Assembly: GCF_028372415.1 (NCBI RefSeq) | Contig: NC_092872.1 | Span: 258,193,008-258,257,007, forward strand | Length of the DNA: 64,000 bases | Direction of reading: 5' to 3' | Source: Notamacropus eugenii | Taxonomy: Eukaryota > Chordata > Mammalia > Diprotodontia > Macropodidae | In this document: piece by piece, positions 53,305-63,289 of the stretch | Position numbering within the stretch: the first letter of the stretch is position 1 | Layout: each line of letters opens with the position of its first letter | Notes under the pieces: generated by a model | Database searches by the model: none | What the model was told of the DNA's origin: nothing | The model's input: only the letters and a program-made list of their open reading frames with translations | Made by a program: the position numbers and the translations under genes

Positions 53305-53630
53305 CCAGAATCATAGAATTTGGGGTGCTAGAAGGGATGTCAGAGGTCATTCAATTCAACCTGAACCTGAATATGTTCTGATCTAGGCAGAAGGCAATGG
53401 GACCAACCACTCCCCTAGCTCTGGTACACTGCTCTTAATAGGCTAAAATTGCATTCAGGGTATTGGCTGCCACAAGCCTACATTTCTAGAAGCTCAATAT
53501 TTTTTTTCAATTGTCCCTCAACTTCAAGAGATTAAGCGATTTGCCAAAGCTCCCCCCAGGTGGTAAGTATCAGAAGCAGGATGTAAGCCTGGGTTATCTG
53601 ACTCCACATCTGATATTCTTTCTGCCTCCC
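53305..53630 (-). repeat. MIR3 SINE split by a CR1 scrap
   Basis: 'agaatcatagaatttgggg' (53310) before, and 'gattaagcgatttgccaaag' (53530), 'tgggttatctgactccaca' after. The insert at 53375-53510 contains 'gctaaaattgcattcagggt' (53442), like antisense CR1. Confidence 0.6.
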
Positions 53631-53634
53631 CTCC

Positions 53635-54060
53635 TCACATTGCTTACTGCTGTTGCTGTAACTTGAAGTTCAAGCCTGGCATCCACTCCTACTTTTCCTT
53701 GACACATCTCAGCTGTGTTGGGTCTAAGCAAGGATATTTACTTAAAAAGGAAAGGAAATATAGAAACTCAGATGTAATGTAACAAGGAAAAGTAATCCAG
53801 AGAACACATAAAAGAAATTATTCAACATAAGCTGGACCAATCCAAATGGACTAAATTCTTTCCTGGCTGAAGTTTCCTGAACCCAGCTGAGCTCACAACC
53901 ATCTAGATGTGGAGGGCATCCTCTATGGTGCCCCTAGTCCTCAAATGAGAACAAACACCTTTCCCCCTAGAAGATCCTCCCCTATGCCCACCCACCCCCA
54001 CTTCAATATGCTCACTTGTCCTTTCCTCCACAATCATCATGTGATTCTCTGACCATTCAC
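53635..54060. other. Unique DNA
   Basis: No signature seen. Confidence 0.4.
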
Positions 54061-54064
54061 AGTG

Positions 54065-54165
54065 CCCAAAAGTGGAATGAGCTATCTTGAGAAGCCATAA
54101 GCTCCTCATCCCTGAAGGTCTCCAAGACAAGATTTGCTCAAGGAGTTCTAGAGACTGTACATGAT
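54065..54165 (+). repeat. CR1/L3 3' scrap
   Basis: 'aaaagtggaatgagctatct' (54068) and 'cctcatccctgaaggtctcc' (54103) match the CR1 3' region seen complete at 3.7-4.1 kb. Confidence 0.6.
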
Positions 54166-54267
54166 TTCAACTGAGCCTGCATCAAGTGAGCTCAGTAAAA
54201 CAAAAGCAGGGAGTTTTATCAACTTTGGGGTGGACACGGACATCAGGATGAATTATTCTTTTTTCTA

Positions 54268-54648
54268 GAGGAGGATTCTTAACCTTTTTTGAGTCCTGGA
54301 CCACTTATGCAGTCTGGTGAAACCTCTAGACCTCACAATCATGTGATAAAATCATGTATAAAATGTGCAAATGTATCAATGTCAACATATAAAATAATGT
54401 ATAATGTATAAAATAAACTGTATTAAATGCATACATCTTAATGTAGAAAATAAATGTATAACGTCTAAAATAACATGTACAAAATATGTGCATTTCAATA
54501 TATAAAATAAATGTATGATGTATAAAATGAAACATATGCATTCTTCAATGTATAAAATACAATATATGGAATTGCCAAGGAAACCAGTTATAGTAAATAT
54601 GGTTATCAAAATGGTTTTAAAAACAAGTCCACAGGCTGAGTGTGTTGG
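54268..54648 (+). mobile_element. hAT-like MITE, copy 3, internally expanded
   Basis: Start 'gaggattcttaacctttttt' and the right part 'ggaattgccaaggaaaccag' (54569) match copy 1. The middle (about 54340-54560) is a degenerate tandem array of 'aatgtataaaataaa'-like words, doubling the element's length. Confidence 0.65.
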
Positions 54649-54825
54649 ACTGTGAATAGAACTTTACAATCATCTAATCCAAAAAGCATCATTTCAGAGA
54701 TAAAAAAAGACTGGGAACCAGAGGAATGACTTGTCAAGGTCACACAACCAAAGGGTAGCAGAGCCTGCTTTCTAACCCAGATCTTGGGCCTCCAAATGCA
54801 ATTCTCTTTCCACTGTTTATGCAGA
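54649..54825 (-). repeat. MIR3-class SINE
   Basis: 'tttacaatcatctaatccaa' (54663), 'gacttgtcaaggtcacacaa' (54728), 'attctctttccactgt' (~54802). Confidence 0.7.
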
Positions 54826-54879
54826 AGACAGAGTGATTACATAAAGATACTTATTCTCCCCTTTATGGAAAGCACAAGG

Positions 54880-55020
54880 ACAGAGACGAGGCCTGTGATT
54901 TCATTAGTAATGAAAACTCTGAGGTGAAGAATCTCCGTGATATGTGATTGAGAATCTTAGAGAGCCCTGAGGGAGGTGACTTGTCCAGGACTACACAGTC
55001 AGTATGTGTGTCAAAGGTGG
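54880..55020 (-). repeat. MIR3-related SINE, second subtype
   Basis: 'gaggtgacttgtccaggact' (54973), 'cacagtcagtatgtgtgtc' (~54994). Confidence 0.5.
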
Positions 55021-55290
55021 CCATTGTTTCTGGCTTCCTGGATGGTTTTCTAGCCACCACTGCCAAGTTGATTCCCTAGGGAACAGGAGCTTTAAAGAAT
55101 TCAGCCCCAGCATATCAGGAAAAGGATTGAAGGAGACACAGAGATGAGAAAAAAAAGGTCTATTCCTTCTCTCCCCAGAGGCTGAACTCCTAGCAGAGGG
55201 ACCCCTCAATGCCCCAGCCCCTTGGGTCTTCACAGCAGTTGTAGATGTGTTGTACTATGATCCCATGATTCTCTGACCCCAGAGGCCTCT
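55021..55290. other. Unique DNA, nothing recognised
   Basis: No repeat or coding signature. Confidence 0.4.
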
Positions 55291-55294
55291 CTGA

Positions 55295-55515
55295 GTCTCT
55301 GTCCTCCTAAATCTTTCCTTATCCAGGCTAAACCTCAGATCATTCCACAGTGCTTACCCCACCCCCACACCTTCAAGCTTATCCTTTCCTAATGTGAGCT
55401 CAGAACTGAATATGGGCTCCCATGGGGTCTTATGGGCAAGAGTACAATAGGACCATCATCTCTCTAGTCCTGGCCAATGGACTTCTTTCAATGCATCCCG
55501 ACAAGGCTTAATCTT
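55295..55515 (-). repeat. CR1/L3 LINE fragment
   Basis: 'tatccaggctaaacctcaga' (55320), 'gagctcagaactgaatatgg' (55396), 'ctagtcctggccaatggac' (~55463). Confidence 0.6.
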
Positions 55516-55749
55516 TAGGCTTTCGGGTTGCTTTTGTAATGAGACATATGGTGGGGAGAGAAGGGCCTGGAGTTGTACTGGCAGCCCCCACCATGGAGGC
55601 ACAGAGCCCCCTGCTGGCCCTATCCTTAGAGAAGGAATTATTAGATGGGAAGGGCTGACACCAGGTAGACACCACAGGCTGGAGGCTGGGCTTCTGTCCC
55701 CTCCCCATCATTCTGGATGAAATGTTAGAGAGGGAGGTGAGTGAGAAGC
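55516..55749. other. Unique DNA, nothing recognised
   Basis: No repeat signature. Confidence 0.4.
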
Positions 55750-56004
55750 TTTGCTGCTGTTGTTACTTTTCAGTCATGTCCAACTCTCCATGACCCCATC
55801 TGGGGTTTTCTTGGCAAAGATACTGGAATGATGTATCACTTCCTTCTCCAGCTCATTTTACAGATGAGGAAACTGAGGCAAACAGGATTAAGTGACTTGA
55901 CCAGGGTCACCCGGCTAGTAAGTGTCTGAGACCAGATTTGAACTCAGGAAGATGAGTCTTCCTAACTCCAGTTCCAGTGCTCTGTGCACGGTGGCACCAT
56001 CTAG
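55750..56004 (-). repeat. MAR1-type SINE, full length
   Basis: 'tcagtcatgtccaactctcc' (55770), 'gaggaaactgaggcaaacag' (55866), 'gtgcacggtggcaccatct' (~55983). Confidence 0.9.
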
Positions 56005-56049
56005 ATGTTCTGTGCAAAAAGCTTAAGGATTGGCTAACAGATATCTCAT

Positions 56050-56240
56050 CCAGAATCACAGAATCACCAAATGCTAGAGTAACAAAACTCCAGGCCCTTA
56101 GGGGCCATGAGATTCTGCCTGGGAAAATCTTTCAAAACTTCCCTGAGGAGATCATCCAGCTTTTGCTTAAAGAACTCTAGAGAGGAGGAGCTCACTTCCT
56201 CCCAAGATGACCCAGTATACTTCAGTACACTCTTAATTGC
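56050..56240 (-). repeat. CR1/L3 LINE 3' fragment
   Basis: 'gatcatccagcttttgctta' (56150), 'ggagctcacttcctcccaag' (~56188), the antisense CR1 3' end block. Confidence 0.6.
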
Positions 56241-56254
56241 TATCCCTGATTATT

Positions 56255-56520
56255 CCTCAATATGACACCTCATTTCCAAACTCCACATCTTTGCCCTGGT
56301 TGTCCATCATGTCCTCCACCTTCTGGTTTCCTTCAAGACTCAGCTCAGATCTCACCTTCTAGTGTTTTCCCTATGAGATTACTTTTAATCTGTTTCAAAT
56401 GCATCTTGTATGTACCTAGTTATTTGTATGTTGTCTCCCCTATAAGGAGCTATATGCCTTCGGGGCAGATACAGTGTTTTTGTTTTTCTTTGTATGCTCA
56501 GTACTTAGACTACAAGTAGG
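56255..56520 (+). repeat. L2 LINE 3' end
   Basis: 'caagactcagctcagatctc' (56334), 'tttgtatgttgtctccccta' (56424), 'ctttgtatgctcagtactta' (56488). Confidence 0.7.
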
Positions 56521-57437
56521 AAATATGCAGCTGTTAAGCCCTTACTAAGAGGATACAATTACAAGCAAAAAAAAACAAGACAGACCCTGCCCTCAGTGAG
56601 CGTATATTTTTTTGATGCTTGTTTATTTATTTTTAGTTTTCAACATTGATTTCCACAAAATTTTAAGTTCCAAATTTTCTCCCCATCTCTCCCCTCCCCC
56701 CACCCCATCATGCCTTGCATTCTGATTGCCCCTTCCCTCGATGTGCCCTTCCTTCTATCACACCCCACCCTTCCCTTATTCCCATCTTCTCTCTTTTCTT
56801 GTAGGGCAAGATAGATTTCTATACCCCATTACCTGTATTTCTTATTTCCCAGTTGTATGCAAAAACAATTCTCAACATTCATTTCTAATACTTTGAATTC
56901 CAATTTCTCTCCCTTCCTCCTTCCCCACCCATCCCCATTGAGAAGGCAAGCAATTCAATATAGTCTATATATGTGTAGTTTTGCAAAAGATTTTCATAAT
57001 ACTTATGTTGTGTAAGACTAACTATATTTTCCTCCATTCTACCCTGTCCCCCATTTATTCTATTCTCTCATTTGACCTTGTCCCTCCCCAAAAGTGTTTA
57101 CTTCTAATTACTCCCTTCTCCCATTTGCCCTCCCTTCTATCATTCCCTTATCCCACTTGTCCCCTTCTCCCCTACTTTCCTGTAGTGTAAGATAGATTTT
57201 CATATCAAATTGAGTGAGCGTGTTATTCCTTCCTTAAGCCATATGTGAAGAGAGTAAGCTTCACTTTTCCCCTCTCACTTCCTCCTTTTTCTCCTCCATT
57301 GAAAAATATTTTTCTTATCTCTTTTATGAGTGATAATTTGCCCCATTCCGTTTCTCCCTTTCTCCTCCCAATATGTTCCTCTCTCACCCCTTAATTTTAT
57401 TTTTTATAGATATCATCCCTTCTTATTCAACTCAACC

Positions 57438-57441
57438 TGTG

Positions 57442-57480
<39 letters not shown>
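57438..57480. repeat. (GT)n microsatellite inside the HAL1-like element
   Basis: About 42 bp of GT in the region 3' of ORF1. Confidence 0.9.
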
Positions 57481-57482
<2 letters not shown>

Positions 57483-57604
57483 CCCTCCAACTACCCAAAT
57501 ACTGAGAAAAGTCTCAAGAGTTACAAATATTATCTTTCCATGTAGGAATGTAAACAGTTCAACTTTAGAAAGTCTTTTATGATTTCTCTTTCCCATTTAC
57601 CTTT

Positions 57605-57850
57605 TCAAACTTGTCTTGATTCTTGTGTTTCAAAGTCAAATTTTCTATTCAGTTCTGGTCTTTTCATCAAGAATGCTTGAGAGTCCTCTATATCACTGAA
57701 TGACCATTTTTTCCCCTGAAGTATTATACTCAGTTTTGCTGGGTAGGTGATTCTTGGTTTTAATCCTAGTTCCTTTGACTTCTGGAATATCATATTCCAT
57801 GTCTTTTAATCCCTTAATGTAGAAGTTGCCAGATCCTGTGTTATCCTAAT
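57605..57850 (-). pseudogene. L1 ORF1 C-terminal domain remnant
   Basis: Minus-strand translation contains 'IRITQDLATSTLRD', a stop codon (57808-57810 region), then 'KTWNMIFQKSKELGLKPRIT' and 'YPAKLSIILQGKKWSF'. This aligns with the human L1 ORF1p CTD ('IRLTADLSAETLQARREW' and 'FQPRISYPAKLSF'), an RNA-binding domain. The in-frame stop and further breaks upstream mean no ORF1p is made. Confidence 0.85.
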
Positions 57851-59444
57851 TGTATTTCCACAATATTCAAATTGTTTCTTTTGAACTGCTTGCAATATTT
57901 TCTCCTTGACCTGGAAACTCTGAAATTTGGCTACAGTATTCCTAGGAGTTTCTTTTTTCGGGTCTCTTTCAGGTGATTGGTGGATTCTTTCAATATTTAT
58001 TTTGCCCTCTGGTTCTAGAATATCAGGGCAGTTTTCCTAGATAATACATGAAAGATGATGTATAGGCTCTTTTTTTTATCATGGCTGTCAGGTAATCTCA
58101 TAATTTTTAAATTGACTCTCCTGGATCTATTTTCCAGGTCAGTTGTTTTTCCAATGAGAGATTTCACATTATCTTCTGTTTTTTCATTCTTGTGATTTTG
58201 TTTTGTAATTTATTGGTTTCTCATAAAGTCATTAGCTTCCATCTAATCCACTCTCATTTTTAAAGAACTGTTTTCTTCAGTGAGCTTTTGAACCTCCTTT
58301 TCCATTCAAGTAATTCTGCTTTTTAAAGCCTTCTTCTCTTCATTGGCTTTTTGGACCTCTTTTTCCAATTGAGTTAGCCTATTTTTAAAGGTGTTACTTT
58401 CTTCAGAATTTTTTGGGCCTCCTTCAGCAAACTGTTGACTCGCTTTTCAAGCTCTTCCATGGCCTGATCCCATTGTATATTTATTTTGGAGGTACTGGAT
58501 GCAGAATCCTTGACTTCCTCTGACAGTATGCACTGTTTTTCTCTATTGGAAAGGATGGAAGAAAATACCTGTTCACCAAGAAAGCAACCTTCTATAGTCT
58601 TATTTTTTCCCCTTTTGGGGAACTTTTCCAGCCAGTTACTTGACTTTTGAATCCTTTGTCAAGAGGAGGGTCCGAATGCTCCTCCTCACCCCAGGACCAT
58701 GCTCAGGGTTGAGATTCAGGTCACCTGCTCCATTCCCCCAGGGGCTTTAGGCTAAGAGCTTCACAAATGGATGTTGCAGCTGCCACCATCACTGCTGCCA
58801 CTGCTGCTATCGCTGCTACCACCTGGGGCCGGGACTGGGGGGATCCTGCTCCCCTCTTGCCCAGTTGAAAAAGCCCTCTCACTGATCTTTGAAGCTTTCT
58901 TTGGCACTTGTGGGTTGAGGAATCTGAGAACCTCCACTGCTGCTGGGGATTCCGTCACTGAGGCCTGTTCCCATCCTGTTCCTCCCAGTGCCAGGCAGCC
59001 ATACCTGGGCTGTGCTCTACTCCATGCTCCATGCGATAGACCTTTCCTGTTGGCCTTCCAGATTTGGTTGGAAATCTCTTTTACTCTGTCATTCTGTGGC
59101 TTCTACTGCTCTAAAATTTGTTGAGAGTCATTTTTTACAGGTATTTTATAGACTGTAGGGGAAGAGCTAGAGTAGGTGCATCTTTTTACTCTGCCATCTT
59201 GGCTCTGCCCCCAGTGAGCTTATATTTTCATGGAGAGAACCAAAGCACAAAAGGTAAGTGAAAAGCAGGAGGGGAAGGAGAAGGTATCTGCTCTGGGTAA
59301 ATCGGGAGAGGCAAAAGCAGAACTGGAAGATGAATGAAGAATGGTAGGTCCACTCTTCTTCTTAAAATGGAAGACCCACAATCCACCCACGGGAGGAGGC
59401 CAGAGAGGCTGCAAGAGTGCCCTGCATGAGAAGGTCCCTGGCAT

Positions 59445-59505
59445 TAAGGGAACTTAGTGCAGCTTCTGGCATATCACAAATGCTTAATAAATACATATTA
59501 ATTGA
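59445..59505 (+). repeat. L2 3' scrap
   Basis: 'caaatgcttaataaatacat' (59477). Confidence 0.55.
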
Positions 59506-59589
59506 CTACTGTTTTACCAGACTTCATTGAAATGATTATTTCTTACTACTTATTTATCTCTATTATTATTTATTTTTATTTTATTCTTT

Positions 59590-59705
59590 ATTTAAGAACT
59601 AGATTTGGAGTCAGAACACTTGGGGAAAGTCTTGATTTCAACATCAGCCAGCTTGGTCATCGTGGGCAAGTTGCTCCATTTACAAATTTGTAAAATGGGG
59701 AGAAG
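59590..59705 (+). repeat. MIR3 SINE, worn
   Basis: 'gatttggagtcagaacactt' (59602), 'catcgtgggcaagttgctcc' (~59656), 'ttgtaaaatggggag'. Preceded by a TTATT-rich run (59530-59590). Confidence 0.6.
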
Positions 59706-59931
59706 GGAAAGGAGGTAGGGACGAAAGGAAGGAAGAGAGATAGGATGGATAGATGGAGTATTTATTAATACTCTTAGTACTAATTTTATCTCATTATTGT
59801 TGAAAGGAAAATGCTATAGATATGTGAGTTGTATGTAAGAAGAAAATTTCTTATATTTTCAGACATGGTTGATTTATTGATTGGTATTGCTGAAATTTTT
59901 TTGTCTCCCAAAATAATCTATTCCAAGGATC

Positions 59932-60180
59932 ATAGATGTGGAGTTGAAAGGAAGCTTGTAGACCATCTAGTCCAATCCTCTCATTTTGCTGATGAATAAA
60001 CTGCAGGGTCACAAAGAGTTGGACATGATTGAAAAATGATTAATTAGCAACAAACAAATTAAGATCCAAAGTCGTGATTTGTCTAAGGTGACATTAGTAA
60101 TAAGGATCAGGGGTAGGATTTTGAAACCAAATCCTCTGACTCTACAGCTGGTGTTTTTTCCACCATAATCCAACTCTCCC
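59932..60180 (-). repeat. MIR3 SINE split by a MAR1 tail
   Basis: 'agaccatctagtccaatcct' (59959) before; 'gatttgtctaaggtgacatt' (60076) and 'aatcctctgactctacagc' (~60129) after. Confidence 0.75.
60003..60055 (+). repeat. MAR1 SINE, 3' tail only
   Basis: 'agggtcacaaagagttggac' (60005) and 'tagcaacaaac' end. Only the RTE-like tail is present, as at 360-436. Confidence 0.65.
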
Positions 60181-60184
60181 TTCT

Positions 60185-60312
60185 TATGGATGAGGATACC
60201 AAGTCCTATAAATGACTTGCCCAGGGTCACACAGACATGGTAGTCATCAGAGGATAGATTTGAATCCAAGTATCCAGACTCCAGAGCTACAGATATTTTC
60301 ATTTTACTACAT
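60185..60312 (-). repeat. MIR SINE
   Basis: 'gacttgcccagggtcacaca' (60214), 'gatagatttgaatccaagta' (60253). Confidence 0.7.
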
Positions 60313-60420
60313 CAGGATAGCTCGCTGGATAAAGATGGAAGATTATATTAAAAAATGAAAATAATATAAAGACAAAATAGTATTAAAAAATTAATTATGA
60401 TCTGATCACAAAACAAATAG

Positions 60421-60500
60421 TAGACAGCTAGGTGGCTTAGAGTTCTGGACTTGGAGTCAGAAGGCCTTGAATTAGAATCCTTCCTCAGATACGTTGGTCA
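60421..60500 (+). repeat. MIR/MAR1 head scrap
   Basis: 'tagacagctaggtggc' (60420), 'ttggagtcagaaggccttg' (~60450); stops before the core, at the L1 fragment. Confidence 0.65.
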
Positions 60501-60509
60501 CCTACATAC

Positions 60510-61755
60510 GAATACTCCCAAGAACATTATAATTAAAATCCAGAGTCTCTGTCTCAAAGGATCAGTACTGCAAACTGCCAGAAAGAAAAAACTCAAATAC
60601 TAAGGAATCAAAGTCAGAATCACACAAGATTTAGCAGCCATCACTATAAAGAATCAGAAAGCTTGGGGCACGATATTCTAGAAGGAAAAAGATAACAGGC
60701 TTACAACCAAGAATAACTTATCCATCAAAATGAATCTACATTCAGGATTCATGTACAGGAGGGAAAGTGGACCTTAAAGGAAACAGAGGACTACTAAGCA
60801 TTCCTTTTGAAAAGACCAGAGCTTTATAAAAACTTTGAAATACCATCATGAGTCAAGAGAAGCGTATAAAGGAAAATATGGTTGATCAATCATGAGGGAC
60901 TAAACAAGAATGAACTGTTTATATTCTAATATGAGGAGATGATAACATATGTTCTCTAAGAACTCTATTATCATCAGGGGTCATAGAGGGAATCCAATAA
61001 GACAGAGGGCTGAAAAGTGGGACTTTTTTGCGTTTTGGTGAACCTAAAAGAAGAAAAAAGGGGAGAGGCAAAGGAAAGAAGAAATTTACCTTGAATAATA
61101 TGTCAACATTAATAGAAGACTATAGAAACAAGGAAGAGAGGAGGGGAGCATATGAGCAACACTTGGATCTCACTTTCATCTGAACTAGTGAAAAGTAGGA
61201 AGAAAACACAGAGAAGATTGAGTGCAGAAATGAATTTTACTTAGCACAGAAAAGAGGAAAAGTGGAGAATGGAGGAATAATTAGGGAGGGTAGATTAAGG
61301 AGGGATTAGATCTAAATAAAATAAGGGTAGATCTTAAAAAGCAATTAAAGAAGAAAGAATAAAAACTTTTGATTAGTCTCTGGTTTGAGGGAAGAAAAAG
61401 GAGCAGGAGAGAAAACAGACAGCATCAAATCTAGAGCCCTTATACTGAGCATAATTTTCTCATTTCCCTCTTCTATTTTATACAAAGGTAATAGGAAACT
61501 CTGATCACAATTCCAGAGGACTCATGATAAAACATTTTACTCACCTCCTGGGCTCAGTGTGCAAATTCCAACTTTTTTAATATATCCAATCCACAAATTT
61601 GTTTTGTTCGACTATACATGTTTGTTATTGGGTTTTGGGGGGTTTTTTTCTTTCTTTTCAATAAAGGGGGAGAAAGTAAGAGGGAGAGAAGATGGGTTTT
61701 CATCATTTGAAAAAAATAAGTTTAAGAAGAGGGTATTGGTTGAATGCAACTAAGG
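60510..61755 (+). repeat. L1-derived ORF1 + 3' end without ORF2
   Basis: Sense. ORF1 CTD near 60600 reads 'VRITQDLAAITIKNQKAW', followed by a purine-rich segment (61030-61420), then an L1 3' UTR ('attccagaggactcatgata' 61512, 'tttgttattgggttttgggg' 61621). No ORF2 lies between. Parallel to the 56.6-59.2 kb element but 5'-truncated and more worn. Confidence 0.65.
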
Positions 61756-61764
61756 CCAGAAAGG

Positions 61765-62275
61765 GAAACAATTAACCAGGGAAAATCTTTGTAGCAAGTT
61801 TCTGTGATAATGATCTCAATTTCAACATATATGAGGAACTGATTCAAATTTATTAGAATGTAATAAAACATCATTGCATCATAAGAAATAATAACAGGGA
61901 TGGTTTCAGAGAAACCTGGGAGGACTTGTATAAACTTGATGCAGAATGAATTTATCAGAACCAGGAGAACAATTTATACAGCACCGACAATGTAAAGACA
62001 AATAATTTTGAAAGACTTAAAAACTCTGATCCATGCAATGACCAGCCATGATTCCAAAAGATCGATAATAAAGAATGCTAACAAACTCCTGATACAGAGA
62101 TGATGGCATTCAAGATATAAAATGAGATGTGCATTTTGAATCAATGTTTGCTTGACTATACATATTTATTGCTAGAGATCTGTTTTTCCTTTTTTGTTCT
62201 TTTTTTCAGTAGGATAGGCGATCAAGAAAGAAAACAAGTGTTAATTGTAAAAAATATGAAATTTTTAAAAAAATG
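61765..62275 (+). repeat. L1 3' end with internal deletion
   Basis: An ORF2 scrap ('gtagcaagtttctgtgataa' ~61791) jumps to the ORF2 end ('catcataagaaataataaca' 61878) and 3' UTR ('accaggagaacaatttatac' 61960, 'gatccatgcaatgaccagcc' ~62029). It ends A-rich near 62270. Confidence 0.65.
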
Positions 62276-62279
62276 ATAA

Positions 62280-62390
62280 ATGTGGATGATAGTATTTGAA
62301 CTACCTTTCTCATAAGGTTTCTTGTAAAGAAAATGCTTTCTAGCCTTAAAATTATTGTTGCTACTGCTGTTGTTGTTTGTTTGTTGTTAT
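62280..62390 (+). repeat. MIR SINE tail with GTT repeat
   Basis: 'gtggatgatagtatttgaac' (62281), 'tctcataaggtttcttgtaa', then 'ttgttgctactgctgttgtt' (62353). It supplies the apparent signal peptide of a spurious 102-codon frame. Confidence 0.65.
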
Positions 62391-62654
62391 CTCAAGCCAG
62401 AGCCCTTGTTCTTGAGGACAATCCAGAGGTCCAGTCCTGTCAATTTAAGAGAATGGTGTCTAGCCTGTGGTTTCCCAATCAGATGACTTGGCAGTGCTCC
62501 CAAAGTCTATCTCAAGGCTGGACATCAGAGAGGCAGGAAATCATAAAGGACATAGAGTGGTATGGGCCTCAAGACAATAAAAGTAATCCCCTTAGCTCCT
62601 ATTTTTGTAAGTTAAGATTAATGAAGGGATTTCCCTCGTGAAAACTATACATGG
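62391..62654. other. Unassigned DNA
   Basis: No repeat recognised. Contains a donor-like GTAAGT at 62607-62612 but no supporting exon features. Confidence 0.4.
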
Positions 62655-62755
62655 TTTAAGTATGATTGCCTTCATTTTACAGGTGAAGAAAACCAAGGTT
62701 CAGAGAAGTGATATGATTTAATCAGACATACAGCTAGTAAATATCAGAGTCAAAG
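62655..62755 (-). repeat. MIR SINE fragment
   Basis: 'ttcattttacaggtgaagaa' (62671), 'catacagctagtaaatatca' (62727). Confidence 0.65.
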
Positions 62756-62756
62756 T

Positions 62757-62955
62757 TCATAAGATCATAGATTTCAAGCTAGGAGGCACCTCAGAGATTA
62801 CCTAATCCAACTTCCTCATTTTGTCATTGAGGAAACCAAGGCCCAGAAAGGTTAAGTAATGTGCCAGTGGTCACATAGGTGATCAATGGAAGAGGTAGAA
62901 TTTAAACTCAGTTCTCCTGGATCCGAGCCAAATGTGAGACTACACTGCCTCTCAG
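62757..62955 (-). repeat. MIR3-class SINE
   Basis: 'aagatcatagatttcaagct' (62760), 'gaggaaaccaaggcccagaa' (62829), 'actacactgcctctcag' (~62940). Confidence 0.85.
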
Positions 62956-62957
62956 TT

Positions 62958-63062
62958 CCACAGGAACAGAGTCTATGCCTTATCCTCATTTGCTATCTCT
63001 CTCAGGACTAAGCATAATACTCTATAGATAATAGGTACTTTTCATTTGTGGAATTGTTGAAG
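62958..63062 (+). repeat. L2 3' end
   Basis: 'gaacagagtctatgccttat' (62964), 'agataataggtacttttcat' (63026). Confidence 0.6.
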
Positions 63063-63289
63063 TGACTTGAACCCTAACTTCATCTGTGTAATCTCTGATT
63101 CCCATAAAAATAGTTTTTTTCAGCTATTTGTCTTGGGCCCCTCTGGGACCCCACAAAGGGGAAGATCATTTTGAATAAATTTTCTAAGTCTTCACCCTTC
63201 TTGATTCAGGCAAAACTGACTCTACAGAAGAACAGGATGGATTGTTTTGGGGAAATTACAAAGCACTTATAGCAACCCCCAGCTTCCCT
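63063..63289. other. Unique DNA, nothing recognised
   Basis: Short gap before the RTE fragment. Confidence 0.4.

Larger units (their letters stand above)
56611..59211 (-). mobile_element. HAL1-like element: L1 5' end + ORF1 + 3' end, no ORF2
   Basis: About 2.6 kb, antisense. The 5' terminus is 'gggggcagagccaagatgg' on the minus strand from 59211, the usual marsupial L1 start. Then come a 5' UTR (to ~58640), ORF1 coiled coil and CTD (~58600-57600), a purine-rich 3' part with a (CA)n run, and an L1-type 3' end with a short A-tail at 56611. A 17-bp TSD with one mismatch, 'cagtgagcgtatatttt', flanks it (56594-56610, 59212-59228). ORF2 is absent although both ends are present, so this is not 5' truncation. 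HAL1 (half-L1) elements are known ORF1-only L1 derivatives. Confidence 0.82.
56525..59440 (-). repeat. L2 3' end split by the ORF1-only L1 element
   Basis: 'gttaagcccttactaagagg' (56533) and 'agaccctgccctcag' up to 56610, then 'ttatattttcatggagagaa' (59220) onward. The two halves give a continuous antisense L2 end when the 2.6-kb insert is removed. Confidence 0.75.

Noticed and set aside
58771-59124. 117-codon plus-strand frame in GC-rich DNA
   Set aside because: It lies antisense across the L1 5' UTR of the HAL1-like element.
62333-62641. 102-codon frame starting with a signal-peptide-like hydrophobic stretch and ending near a GTAAGT donor
   Set aside because: The hydrophobic codons come from a MIR tail and its GTT/GCT simple repeat (62280-62390). 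No acceptor, promoter or homologous protein is apparent.
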